Positions 56,571 through 64,000 of a DNA stretch of 64,000 bases are shown here, piece after piece; position 1 is the first letter of the stretch, and every line of letters starts with the position of its first letter. Origin of the DNA: Rhizobium sp. 2MFCol3.1 (GTDB lineage: Bacteria; Pseudomonadota; Alphaproteobacteria; Rhizobiales; Rhizobiaceae); the NCBI RefSeq assembly GCF_000377565.1, contig NZ_KB898357.1, positions 124,001 to 188,000 of the forward strand, written 5' to 3'. A model generated the notes under the pieces. The model was not told the DNA's origin, made no database searches, and saw only the letters and a list, made by a program, of their open reading frames with translations. A program made the translations under genes and the position numbers.

Positions 56571-56751
56571 ATCAGTCTCCTTGATCTTCTTTCTTGAGCG
56601 CGAAATTCGCACTCGTGAGCACAGACTTGTGCTCGTGAACAAGAAGCAAACGCCCGGGGTCGTAAAGAGTTCAACGATTTGTGGAATTCGCGCGATAGGC
56701 AATCCAATCCGTGTAGAGCACGTACAGAGAGGCAAACGTCAGGACAGGATC

Positions 56752-57153
56752 ATGAAAACAGCTCTCGTCGCCTATGCCGGTTCATTTGGTACCCTGCTCG
56801 TGTTGGATGCCATATGGCTCGGCCTCGTCGCCCGGACATTCTATCGCGATCAACTGGGCGATCTAATGCTGCCGTCGCCGAATTTCGGCATCGCCGCGAT
56901 CTTCTATCTCTTCTTTGCCGTCGCCGTGGTGGTGCTCGCCGTGCTTCCGGCGATCGCGTCTGGGTCCCTATGGACTGCCGTCATTTACGGGCTGATCCTG
57001 GGACTTGCGGCGTACGGGACCTATGACGTGACGAACCTCGCCACGCTGAAGAACTGGCCGCCGCTGATGAGCATTGTCGATCTCGCCTGGGGCGGCTTTA
57101 TCACCGCGATGACGGCCGCCGGCGGATTTTTTGCGGTCCGAGCCTTCAGTTAA
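56752..57153 (+). CDS. DUF2177 family membrane protein
   Basis: A 133-residue inner-membrane protein with four hydrophobic segments. The DUF2177 features are LDAIWLGLVARTFYRDQLGD near residue 18 and YGTYDVTNLATLKNWP. Function unknown. The start at 56752 follows AGGA. It is divergent from the host-attachment gene. Confidence 0.85.
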   Translation: MKTALVAYAGSFGTLLVLDAIWLGLVARTFYRDQLGDLMLPSPNFGIAAIFYLFFAVAVVVLAVLPAIASGSLWTAVIYGLILGLAAYGTYDVTNLATLKNWPPLMSIVDLAWGGFITAMTAAGGFFAVRAFS

Positions 57154-57262
57154 ATTCTCATTCACTAAAATTGTAGTGACTTCGTTGATGATTGCGCAAA
57201 GCATTCATGTGACGCTCCATTGGAAAGACTAGGATTTTTCTGATTTTAGGAGTGTGCCTGCG

Positions 57263-57658
57263 ATGTCGATGCTCAACAACACGCACCTCACGACGGTGAA
57301 ATCGGAGATTTACGAGACCCGGTGGGAGCAGTTCAACGTACGGCGTCCGGCCCGCATCGTTGCCGTGCGGCCCTGCCTGACAGGTGTCTCGATGCGTAGC
57401 GCCGAGATCATCGACATCTCCCGCGGCGGCGCCACGCTTCTCGTCGCTTCGGCGACCGGTCTTCCCAAGCACTACTATCTCAACATCCTCGGGCTTGCCT
57501 ATCGCATCGGCTGCGCCGAGGTTTCGCGGCGTAATGAGCGCCTGCATGTGCGCTTCATCAACACGATCGAGCCCGAGGTATTGCGCCGCGTCGTGCGTGC
57601 CGACTTCATGATCGGCAATATGGAAGCGATCAGCGCGAGCCGCACGATCAGCATGTAA
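57263..57658 (+). CDS. PilZ domain protein, 131 residues
   Basis: A single-domain PilZ protein, expected to bind c-di-GMP. The motif is seen as RRPARIVAVR (RxxxR-like) and IIDISRGGATLL (DxSxxG). It then has LPKHYYLNILGLAYRIGCAE, matching the diverged paralog at 55723. I chose ATG 57263, ten bases after AGGAG; a GTG at 57254 is too near the site. Output and partner unknown. Confidence 0.8.
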   Translation: MSMLNNTHLTTVKSEIYETRWEQFNVRRPARIVAVRPCLTGVSMRSAEIIDISRGGATLLVASATGLPKHYYLNILGLAYRIGCAEVSRRNERLHVRFINTIEPEVLRRVVRADFMIGNMEAISASRTISM

Positions 57659-57748
57659 TAGGCTTACCCGGGGAATAATCGTCCTTGCCATGGCACCATC
57701 AGCGCCTATTGTTGGCGCGATTTTCATAGCCTTGGGAAATGCCCTTCA

Positions 57749-58861
57749 ATGTCTGCCTTCTCGCGCTTCACACCGCTTGTCAGTGCCCTGCCCTCCACCG
57801 TTCCCTTTGTCGGCCCAGAAGCCATCGAGCGCCAGCGCGGTCTGATCGTCAAAGCGCGCATCGGCGCCAACGAAAACGGCTTCGGCCCCGCCCCATCGGT
57901 GCTGACGGCGATGCGCAACGCGGGCGCTGATATCTGGAAATACAGCGATCCCGAGAACTACGATCTGAAGGAAGCACTTGCCGCCCATCTCGGCACGAGC
58001 GCTGCCAATATCGCCATCGGCGGCGGTATCGATGAGCTGCTCGGGCAGATCGTGCGCATGGTGATCGAACCCGGCGCACCCGTCGTCACGTCGCTCGGCG
58101 GCTATCCGACCTTCAATTTCCATGTGGCAGGATTCGGCGGCCGGCTGGTCACTGTTCCCTATGTCAACGATCGCGAAGATCTCGACGGATTGCTGGATGC
58201 GGTGAAGCGCGAAAATCCGCCGCTCATCTACTTCGCCAACCCTGATAATCCAATGGGCAGCTGGTGGGATGCCGACCGCGTGGTGGCTTTCGCCCGCGCC
58301 ATCCCTGAGACAACGCTGCTGATCCTCGACGAGGCCTATAGCGAAACGGGTCCGGCCAGCGGGCTGCCGTCGATCGCATCGCTGATCGACCTGCCCAACG
58401 TGATCAGGACGCGCACCTTCTCGAAGGCATACGGCCTTGCCGGCGCGCGCGTGGGCTATGCGATCTCGACGCCGGGTACCGCACTCGCCTTCGACAAAAT
58501 CCGCAACCATTTCGGCATGAACCGGATGGCTGTCGCCGGCGCAATCGCCGCGCTGAAGGATCAGGCTTATCTCTCGGACGTGATTGCCAAGATCCACGCC
58601 GCGCGCGAGCGGATTGCCGGTATCGCCGATGCCAACGGCCTGCAGGCGCTGCCTTCGGCCACCAACTTCGTCGCAGTCGACGCAGGCCGCGACGGCACCT
58701 ATGCGCGGGCGATCGTCGACGGTCTGATGCAGCATGGCGTGTTCATCCGCATGCCTGGTGTGGCGCCGCTCAACCGCTGCATTCGCGTCAGCGTCGGCCC
58801 TGTCGCCGATATGGACCTGTTCGAGGCGGCATTGCCTCAGGTTCTGAAGTCGATCGGCTGA
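57749..58861 (+). CDS. HisC-like pyridoxal-phosphate aminotransferase
   Basis: A 370-residue class I/II aminotransferase close to histidinol-phosphate aminotransferase. It shows IGANENGFGP, YFANPDNPMG, the LILDEAYSE strand, and the PLP lysine in RTFSKAYGLAGARVGYA. Family members in rhizobia beside the main hisC act on histidinol phosphate or aromatic amino acids; which applies here is unknown. No his gene is nearby. It begins at ATG 57749. Confidence 0.9.
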   Translation: MSAFSRFTPLVSALPSTVPFVGPEAIERQRGLIVKARIGANENGFGPAPSVLTAMRNAGADIWKYSDPENYDLKEALAAHLGTSAANIAIGGGIDELLGQIVRMVIEPGAPVVTSLGGYPTFNFHVAGFGGRLVTVPYVNDREDLDGLLDAVKRENPPLIYFANPDNPMGSWWDADRVVAFARAIPETTLLILDEAYSETGPASGLPSIASLIDLPNVIRTRTFSKAYGLAGARVGYAISTPGTALAFDKIRNHFGMNRMAVAGAIAALKDQAYLSDVIAKIHAARERIAGIADANGLQALPSATNFVAVDAGRDGTYARAIVDGLMQHGVFIRMPGVAPLNRCIRVSVGPVADMDLFEAALPQVLKSIG

Positions 58862-58872
58862 ACAAACGACAA

Positions 58873-58908
58873 GAACCGCGCCGGCCTTGTTCCTGCCGGT
58901 CGCGGTTC
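58873..58908 (+). terminator. Hairpin after aminotransferase gene
   Basis: GAACCGCG-CCGGC (58873-58885) pairs with GCCGG-T-CGCGGTTC (58895-58908 with one bulge). No T-run follows, so termination would be weak or Rho-assisted. Confidence 0.4.
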
Positions 58909-58992
58909 GATATGTCGGCGCAGGCGCAAGGCGCCTCGCCATCCCCTCTTCGAGGTTATTGTTTTTATTGAATTGTTTTCGGTGCCGGTATC

Positions 58993-59259
58993 TTAGTGCA
59001 CCGTCATCCATTCGCGAGCCGCGCGCAGCGCCTCGACAAGCTGCATCTTGTCCATCGTGGCCGCGAGATCGGCGCGCAGTTCGGCGGCGCGATCGTGGCC
59101 CTTGATGGCCGCGATGTTCAGCCATTTGTGGGCCGCAACGAGGTCAACGGAGCATCCGCGACCTGTCGCGTACATCAGACCCATTTCGCAGAAGACATCG
59201 GCGTTGTTTTCGCCACCCATGGTGGCCGTTTCAGCATTGTGCATTTCAAAGCGTGCCAT
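58993..59259 (-). CDS. Small Sel1-repeat-like protein
   Basis: An 88-residue protein with one Sel1/TPR-like repeat: MGLMYATGRGCSVDLVAAHK and WLNIAAIKGHDRAAELR, the pattern A-x-x-x-G-x-x-Y, G-x-G, A-x-x-W. A second helical segment follows. Such repeats mediate protein contacts. No signal peptide is present. Function unknown. Confidence 0.8.
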   Translation of the reverse strand: MARFEMHNAETATMGGENNADVFCEMGLMYATGRGCSVDLVAAHKWLNIAAIKGHDRAAELRADLAATMDKMQLVEALRAAREWMTVH

Positions 59260-59695
59260 CGGTTTTATCCCTGTTTAGCCTGTTATCGACTTACCCTGTT
59301 TTACCTCGGAGCCTTGCCGTCTAACGCAGCGTTTGGTCTCTTCGGTTCGGCGGGTTTGCCCCGCTCGTTTGATGGGTTCAATATGCAGCAAGCCCTTCAA
59401 AAAACGCCTAAAATGCATGATTAATTTGAGACAAACAAAGTGCAAACGCTTGGTAAAATTGGGTTTTTGTTAAACATCGGATCGCCTGCTCATTAAGGAT
59501 TCCGGCATTTGTTTAAGGAAAAATTCAGATTTGAAAATCAACCCTTCGTTCACCACGAAATCAGCGTCCAAATGAAAACACACGGAAATTCGTCTTCGCG
59601 AACGGGCACTTTCAGGCATGCCGGAACCACGAATATTTACCTTTACGTTCGCGTAAGCTATCGTCCGCAACCTCAGGACATCAGGGAGGAATAAG
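59260..59695. other. 436-base AT-rich gap
   Basis: Divergent region between the Sel1-like gene and the DUF2147 gene. It is AT-rich, contains several TTAA and T-runs, but no exact CtrA box. Short open frames on both strands (59470-59775 minus, 59509-59694 plus) have no family features. I see no gene. Confidence 0.5.
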
Positions 59696-60034
59696 ATGAT
59701 CCGCAGCCTCATTCTGGCGAGCGCACTGGCGCTTTCCGCGACGCTTGCACATGCCGACGAGCCGATCGCAGGCAATTGGAAGACGGTGGCCGGCGATACC
59801 GCCGTGATCGCATCCTGCGGCGGCAGCTACTGCATCACGCTGAAGACCGGCAAATATGCCGGGCGCAAGATCGGCACGCTGACTGGCAAGGACGGCACCT
59901 ATGATGGCGAGATCACCGACCCCAGCAACGACAAGACCTATAGCGGCTCGGGCACGGTTTCCGGCAATTCGCTGAAGATGAAGGGCTGCGTGCTGGCCGT
60001 TCTCTGCAAGTCGCAGACCTGGACGCGCCTGTAA
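59696..60034 (+). CDS. DUF2147 family exported protein
   Basis: A 112-residue periplasmic protein with signal peptide (SLILASALALSATLAHA) and a small beta-barrel of the DUF2147 type (GNWKTVAGDTAVIASCGGSY, TLTGKDGTYDGEITDPSNDK, LKMKGCVLAVLCKSQTW). Cysteines could form disulfides. Function unknown. Strong GGGAGGA upstream. Confidence 0.85.
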   Translation: MIRSLILASALALSATLAHADEPIAGNWKTVAGDTAVIASCGGSYCITLKTGKYAGRKIGTLTGKDGTYDGEITDPSNDKTYSGSGTVSGNSLKMKGCVLAVLCKSQTWTRL

Positions 60035-60252
60035 CCGAATATCCGGTGCGCCCGGCCCATCGGGCGCATCGTCTCCGTCCTTCCCGCCCATGCTTGTTTC
60101 ATGAACGGCGGATGAATTCCGATCTCAGCATCGGTTCAGCCTGACCATGGCAAAACGGTGTCATTCTAAAGTGCACTGCGTCGCAAGCAGCACCCGGCGC
60201 ACACATGACATTCGGAACATGGCACATGGGCAAGGATACGGAAGTGCTTATC

Positions 60253-60414
60253 ATGGCAAGACGCTTCACCATCATCACGCTGTTCGCGGCGATCTTCGCC
60301 GTCTCGTTCTCGGCGGCCGTCAACCGCAATGCCGGCGGCGGCGCTCAGTCGCATTTCGGCGCGAACTATACCTGCGTCGACAGAACCAACCCGATCTGCA
60401 ACAGCGTCAACTGA
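60253..60414 (+). CDS. Small exported protein, 53 residues
   Basis: Starts MARRFTIITLFAAIFAVSFS, a signal sequence, followed by a short mature part with two cysteines in NYTCVDRTNPICNSVN. I recognise no family. The ribosome site is weak (GGAAG, 12 bases). A GTG or upstream ATG start would add residues. It could be a small periplasmic or secreted peptide. Confidence 0.5.
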   Translation: MARRFTIITLFAAIFAVSFSAAVNRNAGGGAQSHFGANYTCVDRTNPICNSVN

Positions 60415-60533
60415 CGCCGCCGCGACCGGCAACCGCCGACCCCGGCTGCCGGTCAATCCTAATCAGTCAGGTCTTGTCATGCTGGTCATGCACGCGTCGT
60501 TTGCTTGTTAAGAACGACGTACTATAATGCCTC

Positions 60534-62036
60534 ATGAGCAACCGAATCTCTCCTTCTGCCCCCCTCGACGTCTCGTCTCCGAGCCCCTTCAAGCCGCAAA
60601 GTTTCGACGATCCCATCAAGGCCGTCGAAGCGCTGACAGAGCTTTACGAGCGCAACACGACCTTCCTGATCGAGCACTTCAAGGAACTGGCGCAGGGCGC
60701 GCCGATCACCTCGCGCTACCGGGCGTTTTATCCGCAGGTGAGCATCGAGACGACCAGCTTCGGCCACATCGACACGCGTCTCTCCTATGGCCACGTCACG
60801 GCGCCCGGCATCTACACGACGACGATCACCCGTCCCTCGCTCTTCCGGCACTATCTGAAGGAACAGCTCGGGCACCTGATGCGCAATCATAATGTGCCGG
60901 TCGTCGTGTCCGAATCGACCACGCCGATCCCGCTGCATTTCGCTTTCGGCGAAGGCGCGCATGTAGAAGCATCCGCATCGGCCTTCGTCGACGTGCCGAT
61001 GCGCGATCTGTTCGATACGCCCGACCTCAACACCACCGACGACGAGATCGCCAACGGCGAATATATACCACCGCCGGGCGAGCCCTCGCCGCTTGCGCCT
61101 TTCACGGCGCAGCGCATCGACTATTCGCTGGCCCGCTTGTCGCACTATACGGCCACGGGCGCGCAGCACTTCCAGAACTTCGTGCTGTTCACGAACTACC
61201 AGTTTTATATCGACGAGTTCTGCGCCTGGGCGCGCAAGTTGATGGCTGATGGCGGCGACGGCTATACCTGCTTCGTCGAACCCGGCAACATCGTCACCCA
61301 TGCCGGCTCCAGCACGCCGGAGACGGATGCGACGCTGTCTCGGCTGCCGCAGATGCCGGCCTATCACCTGAAGAAGAAGGGCCATGCCGGGATCACCATG
61401 ATCAATATCGGCGTCGGCCCATCCAACGCCAAGACGATCACCGACCACGTGGCGGTGTTGCGCCCGCATGCCTGGCTGATGCTCGGCCATTGCGCCGGCC
61501 TGCGCAACAGCCAGCGATTGGGCGACTACGTGCTGGCGCATGCCTATATGCGCGAAGACCACGTTCTCGACGACGACCTGCCGGTCTGGGTGCCGATCCC
61601 GGCGCTTGCCGAAGTGCAGGTGGCGCTGGAAGCGGCCGTGGCCGAGATTACCGGCTATGAGGGCTTCGAGCTCAAGCGCATCATGCGCACTGGTACCGTC
61701 GGTACGATCGACAACCGCAACTGGGAACTGCGCGACCAGCGCGGACCGGTGAAGCGGCTGTCTCAAGCCCGCGCCATCGCGCTCGACATGGAATCGGCGA
61801 CCATCGCCGCCAATGGCTTCCGCTTCAGGGTGCCTTACGGAACGCTTCTTTGCGTGTCCGACAAGCCGCTGCATGGCGAACTCAAGCTGCCTGGCATGGC
61901 GACGGCCTTCTATCGCACGCAGGTCAACCAGCATCTGCAGATCGGCATCCGCGCCGTGCAGAAGCTTGCCGCCATGCCGCCCGAGACGCTGCATTCACGC
62001 AAGCTCAGAAGCTTCTTCGAGACGGCCTTCCAATAG
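60534..62036 (+). CDS. amn: AMP nucleosidase
   Basis: Hydrolyses AMP to adenine and ribose 5-phosphate, controlling adenylate levels. The 500-residue protein has the N-terminal AMNp domain (about 20-180, RYRAFYPQVSIETTSFGHID) and a C-terminal nucleoside phosphorylase-like domain with MINIGVGPSNAKTITDHVAV, LGHCAGLRNSQRLGDYVLAH and ALDMESATIAANGFRF. Length matches the family. Confidence 0.96.
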   Translation: MSNRISPSAPLDVSSPSPFKPQSFDDPIKAVEALTELYERNTTFLIEHFKELAQGAPITSRYRAFYPQVSIETTSFGHIDTRLSYGHVTAPGIYTTTITRPSLFRHYLKEQLGHLMRNHNVPVVVSESTTPIPLHFAFGEGAHVEASASAFVDVPMRDLFDTPDLNTTDDEIANGEYIPPPGEPSPLAPFTAQRIDYSLARLSHYTATGAQHFQNFVLFTNYQFYIDEFCAWARKLMADGGDGYTCFVEPGNIVTHAGSSTPETDATLSRLPQMPAYHLKKKGHAGITMINIGVGPSNAKTITDHVAVLRPHAWLMLGHCAGLRNSQRLGDYVLAHAYMREDHVLDDDLPVWVPIPALAEVQVALEAAVAEITGYEGFELKRIMRTGTVGTIDNRNWELRDQRGPVKRLSQARAIALDMESATIAANGFRFRVPYGTLLCVSDKPLHGELKLPGMATAFYRTQVNQHLQIGIRAVQKLAAMPPETLHSRKLRSFFETAFQ

Positions 62037-62051
62037 GCCGCCTCGCTTGCC

Positions 62052-63014
62052 TCACGCGGGGCGACGGCGACCGAACGGCAAGGAGATTGCCGTTCCCGTG
62101 AGCGCGGAAACGATGATCAGCAGATGGGCATTGATGCTTGCACGGGCGAGTGCCGCAATATCGGCGGCATCGCTCGATGCGCCGAAGGCAACGGCGCCAG
62201 CCGTGATGCCCGCCGGATAGGTGCCGACACCGCCAGGGGCATGCATCGGCAGCACCGACGACAGCTCGCCGCCGAGCGCGCCGCCGAAGCTCGCAGCCGC
62301 CGGCACCACGCCCATCAGCCGCAGCGCCCAGGCAAGCACCAGCACCTTCACCAGCCAATTGATGACGGTCATCGCCCAAGCCCGCGCGAAGGCTGAAGCA
62401 TTGGCGGGCAGACCATTTTCGACCTCGGCGACGAAGTGTTGCAGCTTCGCAGGCAGGAGCTTCGCAGCAAGGCGCACCAGCGGTTTGCGCGCCGCGAACG
62501 CTGCGACCGGCAGCAGCAGGAACGCGGTCCAGAGAAGCCATGCCACCAGCCTGTGCGACGACGCGATGGCGAAGCCGATGCCGGCAGCCGCGAACAACGC
62601 ATGAAGATCGAGCAGACGCATGACGAGCAGCGCCGCCGTTCCGCGCGCCAGCGGGATGCCGAACTCGGTGCGCATCAACAATGGAAAGCTGGTTTCGCCG
62701 GTTCGAAACGGCAGCATGATGTTCAAGAGATTATGAACCTGCGTGACACGAAAGAGCGCCGGGAAACGGCCGCTGGTTTCGCGCGGGAAGTAATCGTATA
62801 TGCGCCAGGTGCGCAGAAAATAGGTGCTGGTCAAAAGCGCCAGAGCGGCAACGATCGTCAGCGCGCCGACCTCGGCCCATTGCGTAAGAATGGTCGACCA
62901 GCCCCAGAACCACTCGATAAAGCCGGCATAGGCCGCGATGATGAAAACCGTGAGCAGCAGCATTCGATTGCGTGCGAACCAGGATTGTCGGCTGGCAACC
63001 ACCGGAGACTTCAT
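62052..63014 (-). CDS. Lysylphosphatidylglycerol synthase-like membrane protein (UPF0104)
   Basis: A 320-residue integral membrane protein with about eight segments, of the LPG synthetase transmembrane (flippase-like) family. It has LLNIMLPFRTGETSFPLLMR, GTAALLVMRLLDLHALFAAA and SVLPMHAPGGVGTYPAG. The aminoacyl-transfer domain of full MprF is absent, so a lipid-handling role is inferred. It is divergent from a GT2 glycosyltransferase gene, with 66 bases between the starts. Confidence 0.85.
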   Translation of the reverse strand: MKSPVVASRQSWFARNRMLLLTVFIIAAYAGFIEWFWGWSTILTQWAEVGALTIVAALALLTSTYFLRTWRIYDYFPRETSGRFPALFRVTQVHNLLNIMLPFRTGETSFPLLMRTEFGIPLARGTAALLVMRLLDLHALFAAAGIGFAIASSHRLVAWLLWTAFLLLPVAAFAARKPLVRLAAKLLPAKLQHFVAEVENGLPANASAFARAWAMTVINWLVKVLVLAWALRLMGVVPAAASFGGALGGELSSVLPMHAPGGVGTYPAGITAGAVAFGASSDAADIAALARASINAHLLIIVSALTGTAISLPFGRRRPA

Positions 63015-63080
63015 GTACTAGCTTCCTGCCTTCGGCCGACAGAAGAGCGGCACCACTGGGCGGCGTTTTAGGAGAAATAC

Positions 63081-64000
63081 GTGTTGCAGACAACGGCAGA
63101 AACACTTTCAGGCGCGATCGACGCCGCTGCTCCCGTCGAACTATCGCTGGTCGTCCCCGTCTTCAACGAAGAAGAAAGCGTTGGCCCGCTGGTCGATCGC
63201 ATCTGCTCGGCGATGACGCGTTACCCCGACCGCTGGGAACTCATCCTGGTCGATGATGGCAGCACCGACGCCACGCTCGTGAATGCCCGCAAGCATATCG
63301 GCCGCGACGGCCTTTCGCTTCGCATTGTGGCGCTGCAGCGCAATTTCGGCCAGACCGCCGCCATGCAGGCCGGCATCGACACGGCCACCGGTCGCCTCAT
63401 CGCCACCATGGACGGCGACCTCCAGAACGATCCGAACGACATTCCGCAGATGGTCGCCGAACTCGAGCGGCGCGAACTCGACCTGCTGGTCGGATGGCGC
63501 AAGAACCGCCAGGACGGACTTTTGCTGCGCAAAGTGCCTTCATGGTGCGCGAACTACCTGATCGGCCGCATCACCGGCGTGAAGCTGCACGATTATGGCT
63601 GCAGCCTGAAGATCTACCGCGCCTCTATCATCAAGCAGGTGAAGCTGATGGGTGAGATGCACCGCTTCATTCCAGCCTGGGTCGCGGGCGTCGTTCCGAG
63701 CTCTCGCATCGGCGAGATGGTGGTCACCCACCATGCCCGCGCGCACGGCCAGTCGAAATATGGCATCTCGCGCACGTTCCGCGTGATCCTCGACTTGCTC
63801 TCAGTCATGTTCTTCATGCGCTACAAGGCGCGGCCGGGCCATTTCTTTGGCTCGCTCGGTCTCGGCATCGGCGGCTTGTCGGCGCTGATCCTGATCTATC
63901 TGTTCTTCGACAAGTTCATCATGGGCAATGACATCGGCACCCGACCGATGCTGATGGTCGGCATCGTGCTTCTCTTGTCGTCGGTGCAGCTGATCACCAC
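63081..64000 (+). CDS. GT2 glycosyltransferase, 3'-truncated by window edge
   Basis: An open frame running off the window end, about 306 codons. It starts at GTG 63081 (or TTG 63084), six bases after GGAG. The GT-A features are VVPVFNEEESVGPLVDRI, VDDGSTDAT and MDGDLQNDP; later LHDYGCSLKIYR and HHARAHGQSKYGISRT, as in dolichol-phosphate-mannose synthase and ArnC-type enzymes. Two membrane helices begin near the end. It probably transfers a sugar to a polyprenyl phosphate. Confidence 0.9.
   Translation, partial: MLQTTAETLSGAIDAAAPVELSLVVPVFNEEESVGPLVDRICSAMTRYPDRWELILVDDGSTDATLVNARKHIGRDGLSLRIVALQRNFGQTAAMQAGIDTATGRLIATMDGDLQNDPNDIPQMVAELERRELDLLVGWRKNRQDGLLLRKVPSWCANYLIGRITGVKLHDYGCSLKIYRASIIKQVKLMGEMHRFIPAWVAGVVPSSRIGEMVVTHHARAHGQSKYGISRTFRVILDLLSVMFFMRYKARPGHFFGSLGLGIGGLSALILIYLFFDKFIMGNDIGTRPMLMVGIVLLLSSVQLIT

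Noticed and set aside
59470-59775. Possible 101-residue minus-strand gene upstream of DUF2147
   Set aside because: It overlaps the signal peptide region of the DUF2147 gene and has no ribosome site or family features.

Overview
The window is a chromosomal segment of an alphaproteobacterium of the order Rhizobiales, most likely family Rhizobiaceae (Rhizobium, Agrobacterium, Sinorhizobium and relatives). The evidence is high GC with strong third-position bias, a RopA-type porin, an iolR-iolCDEB inositol locus, the linked rpoZ-relA and acpS-lepB-rnc-era genes, adjacent psd-pssA, perfect TTAA-N7-TTAA CtrA-type boxes, and GC-rich double-palindrome intergenic repeats resembling rhizobial RIME elements. 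I cannot name the species. I saw no phage, insertion sequence, plasmid replication gene or CRISPR array; this is core or near-core chromosome.

Layout. 1-4.7 kb: 3' part of purF, an SDR oxidoreductase, a GH25 muramidase-like protein and cysS. 4.9-7.3 kb: three tandem GFA-family zinc proteins and a proline iminopeptidase, all joined by 4-base stop/start overlaps. 7.5-13.8 kb: citramalate synthase, a PCMT-like methyltransferase, RarD, a LOG-family protein and a large membrane-anchored LysM protein. 14-17.6 kb: an Atm1-type ABC exporter, then psd and pssA, the two last steps of phosphatidylethanolamine synthesis. 17.7-21.8 kb: a 45-residue protein, a LysE/ArgO exporter, an SRAP protein, YnfA, a Nudix hydrolase, a TIGR02301 protein and two hypotheticals. 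21.8-25.7 kb: a coupled ygfZ - HD hydrolase - CX5R phosphatase operon, MscS, Cu/Zn superoxide dismutase and a small EF-hand protein. 26-31.8 kb: a PAS-GGDEF-EAL protein, HD and MOSC proteins, recO, a single-domain response regulator and a Crp/Fnr regulator. 31.9-38.6 kb (minus strand): rpoZ, relA/spoT, a newly picked 49-residue DUF3563-like gene, DUF2062, acpS, lepB, rnc, era. 38.9-45.5 kb: NYN nuclease, smpB, dapA, lytic transglycosylase, an alpha/beta hydrolase and the porin. 46 kb: tRNA-Ser(GCT) and a ferredoxin-reductase-like flavoprotein. 47.5-54.9 kb: inositol catabolism, with a decayed Gfo/Idh/MocA dehydrogenase fragment, iolR, an iolC-aldolase fusion, iolD, iolE and iolB. 55-60.4 kb: a glyoxalase-superfamily protein, two related PilZ-like proteins, a host-attachment-family protein, DUF2177, a HisC-like aminotransferase, a Sel1 protein, DUF2147 and a tiny exported protein. 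60.5-64 kb: AMP nucleosidase, an LPG-synthase-like membrane protein and the 5' part of a GT2 glycosyltransferase.

Working together: IolR probably represses iolCDEB through a motif found both before iolR and before iolC. Psd and PssA act consecutively. RelA/SpoT and omega sit together at the stringent-response interface. I found no wholly new multi-gene system. The items most worth a second look are the GFA triplet operon, the shared iol operator candidate, the palindromic repeats bracketing iolE, the iol dehydrogenase remnant, two perfect CtrA boxes, and the diverged PilZ-like pair.
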